Positions 38,481 to 50,700 of a DNA stretch of 64,000 nt are shown here, in pieces. Where the stretch lies: assembly GCF_019703515.2 (NCBI RefSeq), contig NC_059356.1, positions 24,107,197 through 24,171,196 of the forward strand. Reading direction: 5' to 3'. The position numbers and the translations under genes are program-made. Below the pieces are notes generated by a model, which was not told the origin of the DNA, searched no databases, and was given only the letters and a program-made list of their open reading frames with translations. Position 1 is the stretch's first letter. Each line of letters begins with the position of its first letter. The DNA is from Myxocyprinus asiaticus. Taxonomy: Eukaryota > Chordata > Actinopteri > Cypriniformes > Catostomidae.

Positions 38481-39246
38481 ATACAAGAGAAAAAAGATAA
38501 AATAAAAATATAAATAATAAGACTTTAACATGTAAATAAAAACCGTTATTATTAGAGAGTCCTACAAAAATACTGTCCAGAAAAGGAAAAAAAAAGAAAA
38601 AAATTATTTAAAAGATGGGAGTTATAAGGTATATATTAAAATGTCAAAAATAATAAAAAACAATTATAACAATGCATGTACATTCTAAAAACAATTGCAC
38701 GGTGCAGATAATTTTAAAAACAAAGTTATATACCTGTTTTTTTTTGTTTTGTTTTTTTAAAGAGTCAAAGGAGAGATAGTGTGGTCAAATATACTGATTT
38801 AAGACGTTCACAGCTGTAGAGTTTAAGTAGGAAAAAGTGGCTTTTATATGTCTGATATCTTCGTGGCTCAGGCATGTCTTACTGTAATCTGTGGTGATGT
38901 GGTAACCAGACTTGATTGGCAAGCTCTGAGTGTGTATTACTGAGTGATTGAGCAGATAGAACAGCTCTAACCATCAACACAGCAGTAATGGTGTGAGCCC
39001 TTTTACCCATGCTGTGACCCTCCCATCTCTAGAGTAGAGTAATATACCAACTGAGAATAGCTCTATATACAAATAAGACATAGAAATATAAACACCTATA
39101 GAAACAGAAGAAAAAGAAATTAATTTATCAGGGTGAATGCCATGATAACTTTGTGAGAAATGTGACTTTATTATTATCATTTTTTTCCTGTGAGAAAACA
39201 TTGAGAGCTGAGACCTTTTGTACATATTTGCTGTGGTTGTGTGTCT

Positions 39247-39252
39247 AATAAA
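39247..39252 (+). terminator. Poly(A) signal, presumed srcin1 end
   Basis: AATAAA followed about 15-30 bases later by CTCTTCTACAAC and then T-rich DNA, a normal vertebrate cleavage-site layout. It is the last good signal before minus-strand fmnl1 sequence begins. Confidence 0.6.
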
Positions 39253-39384
39253 GTACAGCTCTCTTCTACAACAAAAGTTCCACTGTCTTTTTTAGAAACA
39301 TTCCTTGTTTCAGGGAACAAAAAATATCAAACACGTGTCAATGTTCTCACTTTTTTTTATCATTAAAACACAAAGCAAACTCTT

Positions 39385-39394
39385 TTTATTTATT
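39385..39394 (-). terminator. Poly(A) signals, possible fmnl1 end
   Basis: On the minus strand AATAAATAAA provides two overlapping signals. If used, the fmnl1 transcript would run through the whole Tc1 element and end about 130 bases from the srcin1 signal. Signals inside the Tc1 element (for example complement of 39941) are alternatives. Confidence 0.4.
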
Positions 39395-39399
39395 ATTAT

Positions 39400-41178
39400 A
39401 AAAGTACAGTTGTTGTATTTTTTTTACAATTTCATTAGCAATATAAACACGCAGCAAAAACAAAGTAATAGTAATTGAAGTTCATGGAATCCAATAGAGT
39501 TGTTTGCATGTTTAAGATCTAATGTGATGGTAAAAAATGTTATGCCTTATGTACAGTTTCCACAGGATGGTTTTAACAGACTGTCCAAAGGTTAAATCAC
39601 ATCTAAGCATATGTAAGCATGTGTGATGGGTGTTTGTTAGTGTGACTCTTTTGTGTTTGTGCACCATCTGTTGTTGCGTATCTGTCAATGTGGTTGTATG
39701 TATGTGTAAATGAGTTTGCTGGTGCTGTGCATTGAGTTGTTCTTTATGTTTACTATATAAAGAGTAGAAAGGTTATACAGTGCATTCAGAAAGTATTCAG
39801 ACACCTTAATTTTTTTCACATTTTGTTATGTTGCAGCCTTATGCTAAAATGCTTTAAATTATTTATTTATTTTTCACATCAATCTACACTCCATACCCCA
39901 TAATGACAAAGCAAAATACAGATTTTTGATAACTTTTCAAATTTATTAAAAAGAAAATAACTGAAATATCACATTGACATAAGTATTCAGACCCTTAACT
40001 CAGTACTTAGTTGAAGCACCTTTGGCAGCGATTACAGCCTCAAGTCTTTTTGGGTATGATGTGACAAGCTTTGCACACCTGAATTTGGGGAGTTTCTGCC
40101 ATTCTTGTCTGCAGATCCTCTCAAGCTCTGTCAGGCTGGATGGGGACCGTTGGTGGACAGCCATTTTCAGGTCTCTCCAGAGATGTTCGATTGGGTTCAA
40201 GTCCTGGCTTTGGCTGGACATTCACAGAGTTGTCCCTAAGCCACTCTTGCATTGTCTTGGCTGTGTGCTTAGGGTCATTGTCCTGTTGGAAGGTGAACCT
40301 TTGGCCCAGTCTGAGGTCCTGAGTGCTCTGGACCAGGTTTTTATTAAGGATATCTCTGTATATTGCTGCGTTCGGCTTTCCTTCAACCCTGACCAGTCCT
40401 CCAGTCCCTGCCGCTGAAAAACACCCTCACAGCATGATTCTACCACCACCATGCTTCAACGTTGGGATGGTATTGCGCAGGTGATGAGCGGTGCCTGGGT
40501 TCCTCCAGACATGACATTTGGAATTGAGGCCAAACAGTTCAATCTTCCTTTCATCAGACCAGAGAATCTTGTTTCTCACAGTCTGAGAGTTCTTATGGTG
40601 CATTTTTGCAAATTCCAAGCGGGTTTTCATGTGTCTTGCACTGAGGAGAGACTTTCATCTGGCCACTCTGCCATAAAGCCCAGATCGGTGGAGTGTTGCA
40701 GTGATGGTTGTCCTTCTGCAAGTTTCTCCCATCTCCACACATGATCTCTGGAGCTCAACCAGAGTGACCATTAGGTTCTTGGTCACCTCTCTTACCAAGG
40801 CCCTTCTCCACCGATTGCTCAGTTTGGCTGGGCGGCCGGCTCTAGGAAGAGTCCTGGTTGTTCCAAACTTCTTCCATTTAAGAATTATGGAGAACCTTCA
40901 ATGCAGCTGAAATTTTTTTCTGTGCCTCGCCACAATCCTGTCTCTGAGCTCTGCAGGCAGTTCCTTTGACCCCATGGCTTGGGTTTTGCTCTGATATACA
41001 TTTTCAGCTGTGAGACCTTATATAAATAGGTGTGTGCCTTTCCAAATCATGTCTAATCAATTGAATTTGCCACAGGTGGATGAAATGAAGGTCTGAATAC
41101 TTTCTGAATGCACTGTAAGTATGTATGTACAGGGCTGTGCAGTGGACTGGACAGAAGAAATGTCTCTTCATGTAACAC
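39400..41178 (-). other. fmnl1: Presumed fmnl1 3'UTR
   Basis: The stop codon is at 41179-41181. Only 63 bases separate it from the Tc1 element at 39778-41115, and no minus-strand AATAAA lies in those 63 bases. The 3'UTR must therefore include transposon sequence unless cleavage uses a variant signal. Confidence 0.5.
39778..41115 (-). mobile_element. Tc1-type transposon in the fmnl1 3'UTR
   Basis: Ends CAGTGCATTCAGAAAGTATT and its mirror AATACTTTCTGAATGCACTG are exact inverted repeats. TA flanks both sides (39776-39777 and 41116-41117). Length 1338 bases. The minus strand encodes transposase pieces: KTRLEFAKMHHKNSQTVRNK and ILWSDERKIELFGL (about 40630-40510), then [20 protein letters not shown] and KGASTKY (40221-40000). 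Stops and frameshifts separate them. It starts 63 bases after the fmnl1 stop codon. Confidence 0.95.
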
Positions 41179-41754
41179 TCAGTTGTCTTGTCGTGGCGCT
41201 GTTCTCCGCCCATCAGCTCTTCTGTAAGGTGAATTTCTCAAATCTGACAACACACATACACATGCACAAGTTAGGGGTTATATCATTCAGATTATTTTCT
41301 GTTTATTTATTTTTTTATGAAGCCTGAATGATTTCCAGACACTAACAGAAGATTACAGTACATTTTGTCTGTGATCTGATTTCAGGAATACAGTATGACT
41401 CAATATTAAAAACTGCAGCATTTAATGTTGTCTTAAGGTCAACAATGGAACAGCCTAATGCATAATTTGCATAATATTTCTGGGTAAAAAGAACCTGGAT
41501 AAACATTAAATAGGTGGCAAATCTACCTTGCCAGTTTAAACTGTAACAAGTAGCTGTAATCTAGATTAAAATAATGTGAATATGCCTTTTTACCTATTTT
41601 GCCATGCTTTAATAATTCTCATCTTGGCAATCAATACCACATCTTTACCTGTAATGATGTCATCAATGGCTCCATCTGTGATTTGGGGCTTCACTTGTCT
41701 CTTCTTCAGCTCTGCGATCATGTCCATCTGAGGCATTTTGGGCATCATGGGGCC
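41179..41754 (-). CDS. fmnl1: fmnl1 exons 25-26 (DAD and basic tail)
   Basis: Exon 25 (41649-41754) encodes [20 protein letters not shown] and [11 protein letters not shown], the diaphanous autoregulatory core that folds back on the N-terminus. It ends one base into a codon. Exon 26 (41179-41243) opens after GTTGTCAG and gives [21 protein letters not shown] and TGA. DLRN.PYRRAD..RR is the C-terminal form I know from FMNL-family isoforms, and supplies the basic residues needed for DAD binding. Reading past the exon 25 donor gives [19 protein letters not shown] and a stop at 41590, a possible intron-retention form. Confidence 0.88.
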
Positions 41755-44700
41755 CTGACCAGAGAAAAGCAAAGCATTTCAGAGGATTCACTTCAGTTGT
41801 GCTGTTCCATTGATAATGTCATATATTTAGTCATGCAGGACAAATAAAAATACATTTCAGTGATTTTTCTCACCTTTTGAGGAGAGCTATTTTTCTTCTT
41901 TGGTGAGGGGGCTGTCTGTTCTTCTGCTGCACTCTCCTGTTTCTTCCTCAGTTCGTTATCCTGTTCTGCTTGCTGTTGTGTGACAGAAAAATATACACCA
42001 TCACAGTAATTAATAATCAAACAGTAAATCTCTCGTTATCATTGCTCTTTGTATAGATCTCAGTTTCTTTAACATGCCAAATTAAAGGAATATTTCACCC
42101 AAAAATTATAATTCTCTCATAATTTACTCACCCTCATGCCATCCAAGGTGTGTATGATTGTCTTTCTTCAGTAGAACACAAATTAAGATTTTTAGAAGAA
42201 TATTTCTGCTCTGTAGGTCCATAAAATGCAAGTGAATGGGTGCCACATTTTTGAAGCTCCAAAAGGTACATATAGTCATCATAAAAATACTCCATATGAT
42301 TCCAGTAGTCTTATTAATGTCCTCTGAAGTGAAACGCTTGGTGTGTTTAAGAAATAGATCAATATTTAAAACATTTTTTACAAAAAATGTTCACCCCCGG
42401 CCAACTTGAGGTTTGTACATTGAGGAGGGTGGAGTTCAAACTGCCTCTCGCGTGACATAAGCGCGTAAGCCTCCTCTGCATAGATATTCATCCGTAGATA
42501 CCTTATTACAGCTGTTTCTATAGACCACAATACTGTTTCCACAAAAGCAGTTTATGCAGCGGTCTGAGCAAGGAGGTCGGTCTGAGGAATCTCCTCCATT
42601 CACTCACTTGCATTCAAACCGATTCAAACAGTTCTCCTTGTTCACCGTTCCAAGATGGCGCCACAGTTGACGTATTCAGACCAGCTGAATGAGGCATATA
42701 GTGTATGTATGACTATCTATGCTCCTCTGTTGTAAACAACACTGCGCTTCAATTTTTCCCGTATTTCACGCGTCAGTTCTCGCGTGAACTTGCCAACGTG
42801 CTTAACCTCGACCCTTGTGAATTTTTTGTAAAAAAAGTTTTAAATATTGATCTATTTCTTACACACACCAAGCGATTCGCTTCAGAAGACATTAATTAAT
42901 CCACAGGAGTCAGACAGATTACATTTATGATGGCTTTATGTGCTTTTTGGAGCTTCAAAAATTTGGCACCCAGTCACTTGCATTTTATGGAACTACAGAG
43001 CAGAAATATTCTTCGAAAAATCTTCATTTGTGTTCTGAAGAAGACAGAAAGTCATACACATATGGGATGGCATGAGGGTGAGTAAATTATGAGATAATTT
43101 TCATTTTTGGGTGAAATAATCCTTTAACGTTCTATTCTTATACTTCAAACAACTTCCATAAGCATGTATCAAAATGTGTACATCTTGATATGAATATTTT
43201 CAATGGTATCAGAATAAGCAGTGTAAAGGTGTACTGTATGTAAATGTTACTATAACGTTCACCTTATAAGCTTTGATGAACCTGACAAAGAGTGGAAAGA
43301 ACATGGAAGGCTGTGTTGTTTTGGGGTTCTCTCCAAAGTACTCCACTACAGAAATGTATGCCTCCTTGTTTGCAGAAAAGAAAATGACAGCAAGACTATT
43401 AGAATAAATAATTACCAGCCATGCAAATGTAATGCATTTGTGTGAATGCACACTCCTGTGGTCTCACCTGTGCTGTCTTGCCATCTTTAACAAGTGAATC
43501 TAGTATGTCACTGTTAGCTTTAACAAACTCTTTTAGTGCTGGAATGTCATCCTGCACCAGGAATTCCTTCTTGGTCCCTTCCATCCCTCTCTCCAGAGAT
43601 CTCACATCCTGCAGCACACCGTCCAAAGAGACTGAGGGAGCAATGGAGTGAGAAAGGAGAAAGAGGAAACTAAATTGAAAATGTATATTTGTAAACTATG
43701 TTTACTTTATTATCTATGTATTTTATTATATAGCTATAGATATTAATCTATACATTTATTTTTGTGTTTTACAATAAATATATTACTAACATTAGTATGT
43801 ATGTAGTGGGAGTTAATTGTAATGTATACTCTATGCACTGTATGTCATACCCAGACCAGCCTTGTCTACAAAGCGGAGTTCAGTGTGGAAAGAGGTAAGC
43901 TCTGGATATTTCTCCTGCAACACAGTCACAATAAAGTGCAGCAAAGTCTGGGAGCGGTCTGTGGACTTTGTGTCCAACAGCTGAAAAACACAAGAAAGTG
44001 AGAGAGTGAAGACACATGTAAGTTCTACTGTGGCCACAAAAGGCAGATGTAGAGGTACATATGGTCATAGTTATTTTGGCCTTTAAAAAAAACATAGTCT
44101 CTTAACTCTATCCCTAAATCCAACCCTATTCCATTAACTATCCTTGAAATGAGAGGGAATTGATTGGTTCAAGAGCAATGTTGAAGTCCCGACCCCAGTC
44201 TTAAGCCTTACTCTAACCCCTAAACCCAATCCTAAAATCTGATTGGTTAGTAGGAAGGCAGTTCCAGGTTAAATCAGGATGTTGAACAAGGAACATGTCT
44301 TATACTTGGTGAAATCCTGGTAAGCATATAGATGCAGATGTAGTGCTAGAAGTGCTAGACCAAACAGGGAATTTATGGGCAAATAAAACACATTCAGGGT
44401 TGGGAGGGATACTTTTGAAATGTATTCCACTATAGATTACAGATTACATGCTGTAAAATGTCATTTGTAACATATTTCGTTAGATTACTCAAGGTCAGTA
44501 ACGTATTCTAAATACTTTGGATTACTTCTTCAGTACTGGTAGATTTTTTCACTTGTTTTGACTATGAAAACTCTACCAGTACAGTAATACAATATACACA
44601 TGTTAAAAATACATTCTCTGAAAAACACAAATATCTTATGCAGTGTTGTTTCTAAAACAAGATAAATCTAATTGATCTTGTTTTAACAATTTTTTAGATA

Positions 44701-47700
44701 TTTTTACAGGAAAACAATACACAAAATTATTATCAAGAATATGATTTTTGCCCTAATATCAAAGATCTTACTAGAAAAAAGAAATTATGATCTAACGTGA
44801 ATATGATTGTGCCTGGAACGTGCATGTAAAATGGCTAGAAATAGCATTTTAGCTTAGTGTAAAGCTGACAATTTACACAAGGTTTATTTCTATTTCTTCT
44901 GCTCCAAACTTCAAACATACTTCTCTGTCTGCTCATATGAATGTAACACATCATAAGAAAGTGTTTCACTGCTGTTCAAATGCACTTTGGATCGTATCAT
45001 TTATATGGATAAATGTTTTCCATCTGAAAGGACTAAATATTAAATGAAACAAATGACAATAAAATGCAAAGTAATCTGTTCAGTAATCAAAATACTTTTT
45101 GAATGTAACTGTATTCTAATTATCAATGATTTAAATTGTAACTGTAGTGGAATACAGTTACTTATATTTAGTATTTTAAATACGTAATCGCTATACATGT
45201 ATTCTGTTACTCCCCAACCCTGAACACATTAATAATCACTCAACAAGCAAAGTTTAGAGTCAGTCCCTATTTCTTTTCAAAACCCATAGGACTTTTTGTT
45301 TAACTTTTGTTTCTACTAAAAACCTCAAGAGCCCAATGATGTCTTCATTAAAGCCCTCTGCCAATACCTTATGTGACTTCAGGATAGAATGTTTTACCAG
45401 TTTAGCCATTACTTTCATAACTTATACAAAGTTAGCTTTCCAAAAATATTTTTTTTTCACCAGGGGCCGGTTGCACCATCTATACGTACGTTACAACTTA
45501 GCCAAGTTGTGGCATTAATGGGCACTAAGTCACAATTTACGCACTACTAAATGTTTGAGCGTTGCACCATTAAACTTAGGTAGAATGTAACCCTACGTAT
45601 AAACTAAATATTTACGGAAGCCTCTGACCAGGAGTAACTGATGGAATAAAAAAGCAGACTCACTTAATGACATCAGTGACCTCATGTTTTGCTTGGCAGG
45701 CTTCAATCCTTTCAACATATATGATGATGTTGGCATTTACATTTACGGGAGAACATATTATGTAAAAAAATGACCTCTTCAGCATGAAACCGATCTAATG
45801 GTGCACTTTCCTGTGTACGCCGCCCGGTGTCAAGTTTCAACATATACGAAAAATATAAGGTATTAAAATTAATAAATGTCTATTTTTCCAGCCTGTTGTA
45901 TTAGTATTTATTTATTGTCCCTTATTCATTTTAGATACAGTTATTGAATATTGTTATTTACATAAGATAAATAGCCTATATCATTAATGAAATTTTGTTT
46001 TATTATGTATCGTATTTTAATGGGGATATTATTTATTACAGCTGACAGTTACGTGAGCAAACCAGGTTTGAACATCAACCGTAACGAGATAAAACTGAAA
46101 CTGACGGCTTTTTAAAGGTGCAGTATGTAAGATTCAGAAACCCTTGTTATTAATGACACCTGTGGCCGTTAAGTGAACTGCAGCCAGCTACCTGTTGCTC
46201 GTGCTCGTGCACACATTCCATAGGGACACGAGCATCGACCAAAACAATGACGTAACGTACAAAGAGACTGAACATGATTCACCGGCATCATGCTGACAGA
46301 TGAGGTAGCATAATTAAAATTACACAGTTATGATTGTTTTACTACAAACTTTGAGACTGTATATTATATTTGACTCTCCAATGCTGGAACAGGGCTAAAA
46401 CAAAGTGTGGATATAGGTCTGGCTATGCAAGACTGTAGTTTGAAGTAATCACTTTTCTTTGCATGATACATTGACTGCATTTATACGATAGCCTATGTCG
46501 GCGTTAGCTTGCTAGCCAGCTTTATCAATAGCTGTTAGCTAAATTTGGTGGATGATGACAGTAGCTGTTTATAAAATAGACTGTACGTTATAAATATGTT
46601 GACACAAGTCATTTTGATATATCGATGCGCTATTGTTTTATAATAATAGAATGTATATATTTTCTGTATAACCAAGTTACTTTACACTAATGAATAGAGC
46701 TTTTTGCATTATCTTGAACACTGTCTAGCATTCATTTCATGTGTTATTGTAGTTTACCTTGCTGAATAATTACAGATTAACATTGACATTAACCTGACTT
46801 TTAGTATGAAGAGAAGATCGTTGAAATTATTTGAAAGTTATGAAGCAAGGTAGCTTGCAATTCATCAGCGTTAGCATGCAAGATCAAGTTAGCTCAAATT
46901 ACACAGATCAATCCTTATGGCACTATATTTCACATGCTTTGCTGTTATGTAAGCTTACCTGTCCAATAAGAAGAACACCAATTCAGGGTCGGTTTTTGAT
47001 CCCCAAAACCAAACGAAGGTCCCTCCAGGAATCAAATGCCCTGCCGATGTTCACTCTAGTTATCCCTCGACCACAATCACATTTCCGCTTAGTCAGACGG
47101 GATTCAGTAGATAATTTATTTTTTACATTTTTTGGCTTACTCTGAGTTTGTGTAGGAGTTGGACGTTTGCTGGATTCCATCTCTAAGGTAACGTTACCTA
47201 GTGTTGCAATTTGTTGTCGCTGTTGAATAGCGTAAGAGATGCTACTGTCTGAGGCAAAGCTCTCGGGAGCGTGCATAAATGTCACATCCTTTGGATTTTC
47301 CCGGCAAAAGCGACCCGCTCCCTTCACATGAAAATCAGTCTACAGGCTTTAATAGGCAACCTAGGAAGTCCGGGAAGGGCTAATTTTTTAAGTTGCGTTA
47401 CAAGCTGTTCACACACTGGCAAAAAAAAGGCAAGTATTACATGAAAAATTTTACATATTGCACCTTTAACACTTCAGTGTACAAACTTGAAGGCTGTTTA
47501 TTGGATCAATACAGGTAAACATCCTATTATGCGAATAAACATTACTTTACGGAGAGCTTACGACCTACTAGATAAGTCTTGCCTTAAGAACAGGTGGTGC
47601 AACCAAAATAAGTACTGACTTAGTTACAAACTAACTAGTAGTTACTAAGCCCTTAGTGTCAGCTTAAGTGAGACCTTACGCACAGCTGGTGCAAACCTAC

Positions 47701-50700
47701 CCAGGGCACTTAACTTTCTCTTGTAAAATATAGTATGTTGCACATAATGCTGAAGTCCTACAGAACAAAATATGACTCTTAAAAGGACGGTTCCCCCAAA
47801 AAATGTAAATTCTGTCAATATTTACTTTACCCATTTATAACCATATTACTTTCTTTGTTCTGTTGAACACAAAAGTAGATACAAGGCAGAATGTTAGCTC
47901 CAGTCACCATTCACTTTCATTGCATGGAGAAAAAAAGATTCAATGAAAGGGAATGGTGACTGAGTCTAACATTCTACCTAACATCTCTTTTTTCGTGTTC
48001 CATGGAAGAAAGAAAGTCATACAGGTGTACAACAACAGCTTGAGTTAGTAATGACTGAATTTCATTTTTGGGTGAACTATTAATGTAACTAAAAAACAGC
48101 CATTTTTTCTAGTTACTGTCAAACACACTCACCAGGTCAAGACTCTGCAGACGGAACCCATATGCTGCTCCTTTTTTACTGCTGTTCATGTAGTTCCCAA
48201 ATGCCAGGATGATCTGAAGAAGGAGATTGATAAGTGAGCTTTAACTGCATTGAAGGAGCACAGCATTAATACCTTTGAGTCCAAATGTGAGGGACAGATG
48301 ACTGGGCTACTCACCTCTAACATCTTTTTCAGCTTAGATGAAGACTTGAGGGACATAGATGCTGCAATGATGGCATCCAATTGCTATGGAAACAAATGGG
48401 ACAAATGGATGGTTTTTGAATAAAACAGTTCCAAAACTCATGCATTTTTGTGGGATTGTAGAACACCTGAACCGTTATTCGAACTGACCGGCTGCAGACG
48501 TTTTACAGTCTCAGGGAAGTTGCCCATGAAGGTGAGGGTGTTGATTCGCTGAGCAAGGCGTGGGATTTTGCCAAAGCGGCTCATGAAACGGTCCTCCTCA
48601 CTCAAGTCCTCAAGTGAGCGCCCTTCCTTCTCGTAGTTCTGGAGTAGCTTCATCTCATACTCTGATGGGATAAAACGTTCCAGCAGCTCCAGAAAGTCTA
48701 GACTCAGAGACTGTTGGTCATATCTGTAGAAAAACAAGCAAGTGAGAAATCCATGCATTTCCATAATGCTCCAGATTGTTTTATTATCTTAGCTTGCTGT
48801 TTACCAGCAAAACTTGAGCTGCACAGCTCTGAATGTGTCAACGATCAGGAGAGATACATACTTCTCAATAGCGGTGCAGATGTCATTGGGGCTCATGCCT
48901 CCCTTGCGGAGGGTGATGGCAAGGTTCTTGGCTTTGTTCGCCTCCAGCAGAGACACCTTACTGGGGGCCTTCTCAGCCACCTTTACTTTGAGCTTAGAAA
49001 GATTTGTTGGAGGACCCTGAGCCTTGGTCTTAAACTGCTCCGCAAACAGGTCCATATTCAGCTCCTGAGAAAGGAATGCATGTTAGGTACGTAGATAGAT
49101 ATCCCTGCTGCACAGACCAGCTTAGCCAGCATGCAATTCCAATGCAGGTCTAATTAGGGGACCAACATAGTCATGCTTTTCACCAGCAAAACCTAGCTGG
49201 TGAAGCTGTTTGACAAGCATGTTCTTTCTTATGGTTAAACTAGTTTAAAAGCCTGTTAGGATCACCAGTACACCGGCATCCCTTGTTGGGAGAACGGCGC
49301 CCAAAACACAACATTTAGCTGGTGACAAGCAATGCTGGTCTTTTCTGCAGGATGGATGCAGGGCCGTTTCTGACTATTCTGGTGCCCTAGATGAGATCCC
49401 TATTGGGTTGGGGTGGGGGGGTTATTGGGGTGCATGGCGGCGGCCTCCTCTTTGGCAACCCCCCCAGCAGTTTGCCTATGCTTAGAAACGGCCCTGGATG
49501 GATGGAAGGATTTAATTGCTCTTACCCCTAACACTTGCTCATCATCCAGCTCGCTGAACACAGTTCCTGTCACCTGATTGGGCTTCAGAGCCTGCCAGTT
49601 CAACAGAGGCATTCTGAACTTTGTTTGAATTGGCTTACGACTCTTCGCTTCTGTGTAAAAGAATCAAGAAAATTTTTACAAGGTCCTCCAAGCTTACTGC
49701 AAGTCTCTGTATACTCTCTTTAATTGTAAAAGTTTTGTCCCTTCACCTGTCTCAGCCCCAGGGGCAGGAGGAGCTCCGGGAGGGGGCGGTGGCCCACAGC
49801 CAGGTGGGGGTGGGGGTGGTGGTGGGCCTCCACCAGGAGGTGGAGGAGGAGGGGGAGGAGGAGGAGCTTCAGATCCAGGAAGAGGGGGTGGTGGTGGAGG
49901 TGGGGGTACGGTTGCATCAGGTAGGGGCGGAGGTGGGGGTGGTGCTGCTGCTGGAGGTGGTGGGGCTTGAGGAGCTAGTGCTGACACTGACACTGTGAAT
50001 ATTAAAAACAGAGTTTTTGTGTTGCACTGACATGATATCATGATAGCAAGTCAGTCCACTGTCGGCCATCTTTGGAACGATCTCGGGAGGCTACTTCCAG
50101 TCATGCCAGTGCAGCTCCTGTCTACTTGAATGGAGGAACACTGAAATCTCAAAAACGGTTGGTCAAGATTATAATCAAAGAACAGTAAAATCTGACAAAA
50201 CTGGTATCATAAATGGTGCTTCTTCTCCTCATATTATGCAAAGAAAAAAGGCCAAATGTTTCCTGGCTTGTATAGCTAATGTGCAAAAAAATATGAGACC
50301 ACTGCAAAATGATCAGTTTCTATGGATTTACTAACTATAGGTATGTGTTTGAGTAAAATGAAAATTTTTGTTTTATTCTATAAAGTACTGACAACATAAA
50401 GCATAAAGTCACCCAACAGCAATGTGAAAGACTGGTAGAGAGCATGGCAAGACGCATGAAAGCTGTGATTGAAAATCAGGGTTATTCCACCAAATATTTA
50501 CTTCTGAACTCTTCCTAAGTTAAAACATTAGTATTGTGTTGTTGGTTTTTTAAAATGAATATGAACTTGTTTTCTTTGCATTATTCGAGGTCTGAAAACA
50601 CTGCATCGTTATTTTGTCCAGTTGTCATTTTCTGCAAATAAATGCTTTAAATTGCAATATTTTTATTGAAAATTTGGGAGAAATGTTGTTAGTACTTTAT

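Larger units (their letters stand above)
34700..39265 (+). other. srcin1: Probable srcin1 3'UTR
   Basis: About 4.6 kb with no exon structure, AU-rich in its second half, with several TGTATATT-type motifs (37540-37620) and a (AT)n tract. It ends at an AATAAA at 39247-39252, preceded by TGTACATA (39219-39226), a Pumilio-type site. The length suits a neuronal gene. Its start depends on exon L being terminal. A CTGG-rich repeat lies inside at 35745-35880. Confidence 0.5.
45463..47701. mobile_element. DNA transposon with GGTTGCACCA-type ends, host of a nested element
   Basis: Left GGGGCCGGTTGCACCATCTA and right, reverse-complemented, GGGTAGGTTTGCACCAGCTG are diverged inverted repeats with CGTA/TAAG motifs following. 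The exact borders and target duplication are unclear, so the superfamily is open (PIF/Harbinger or other). The middle is occupied by the TTAA element at 46116-47465. Confidence 0.65.

Noticed and set aside
41004..41213. Minus-strand frame [16 protein letters not shown] as the last fmnl1 exon
   Set aside because: A different acceptor (41244) in the correct phase gives [14 protein letters not shown], the conserved FMNL tail. The other reading runs into the Tc1 end.
49621..49998. 125-codon + strand frame rich in Gly, Glu and Val
   Set aside because: It is the complement of the fmnl1 polyproline exon; the minus-strand frame is continuous with the rest of the formin.
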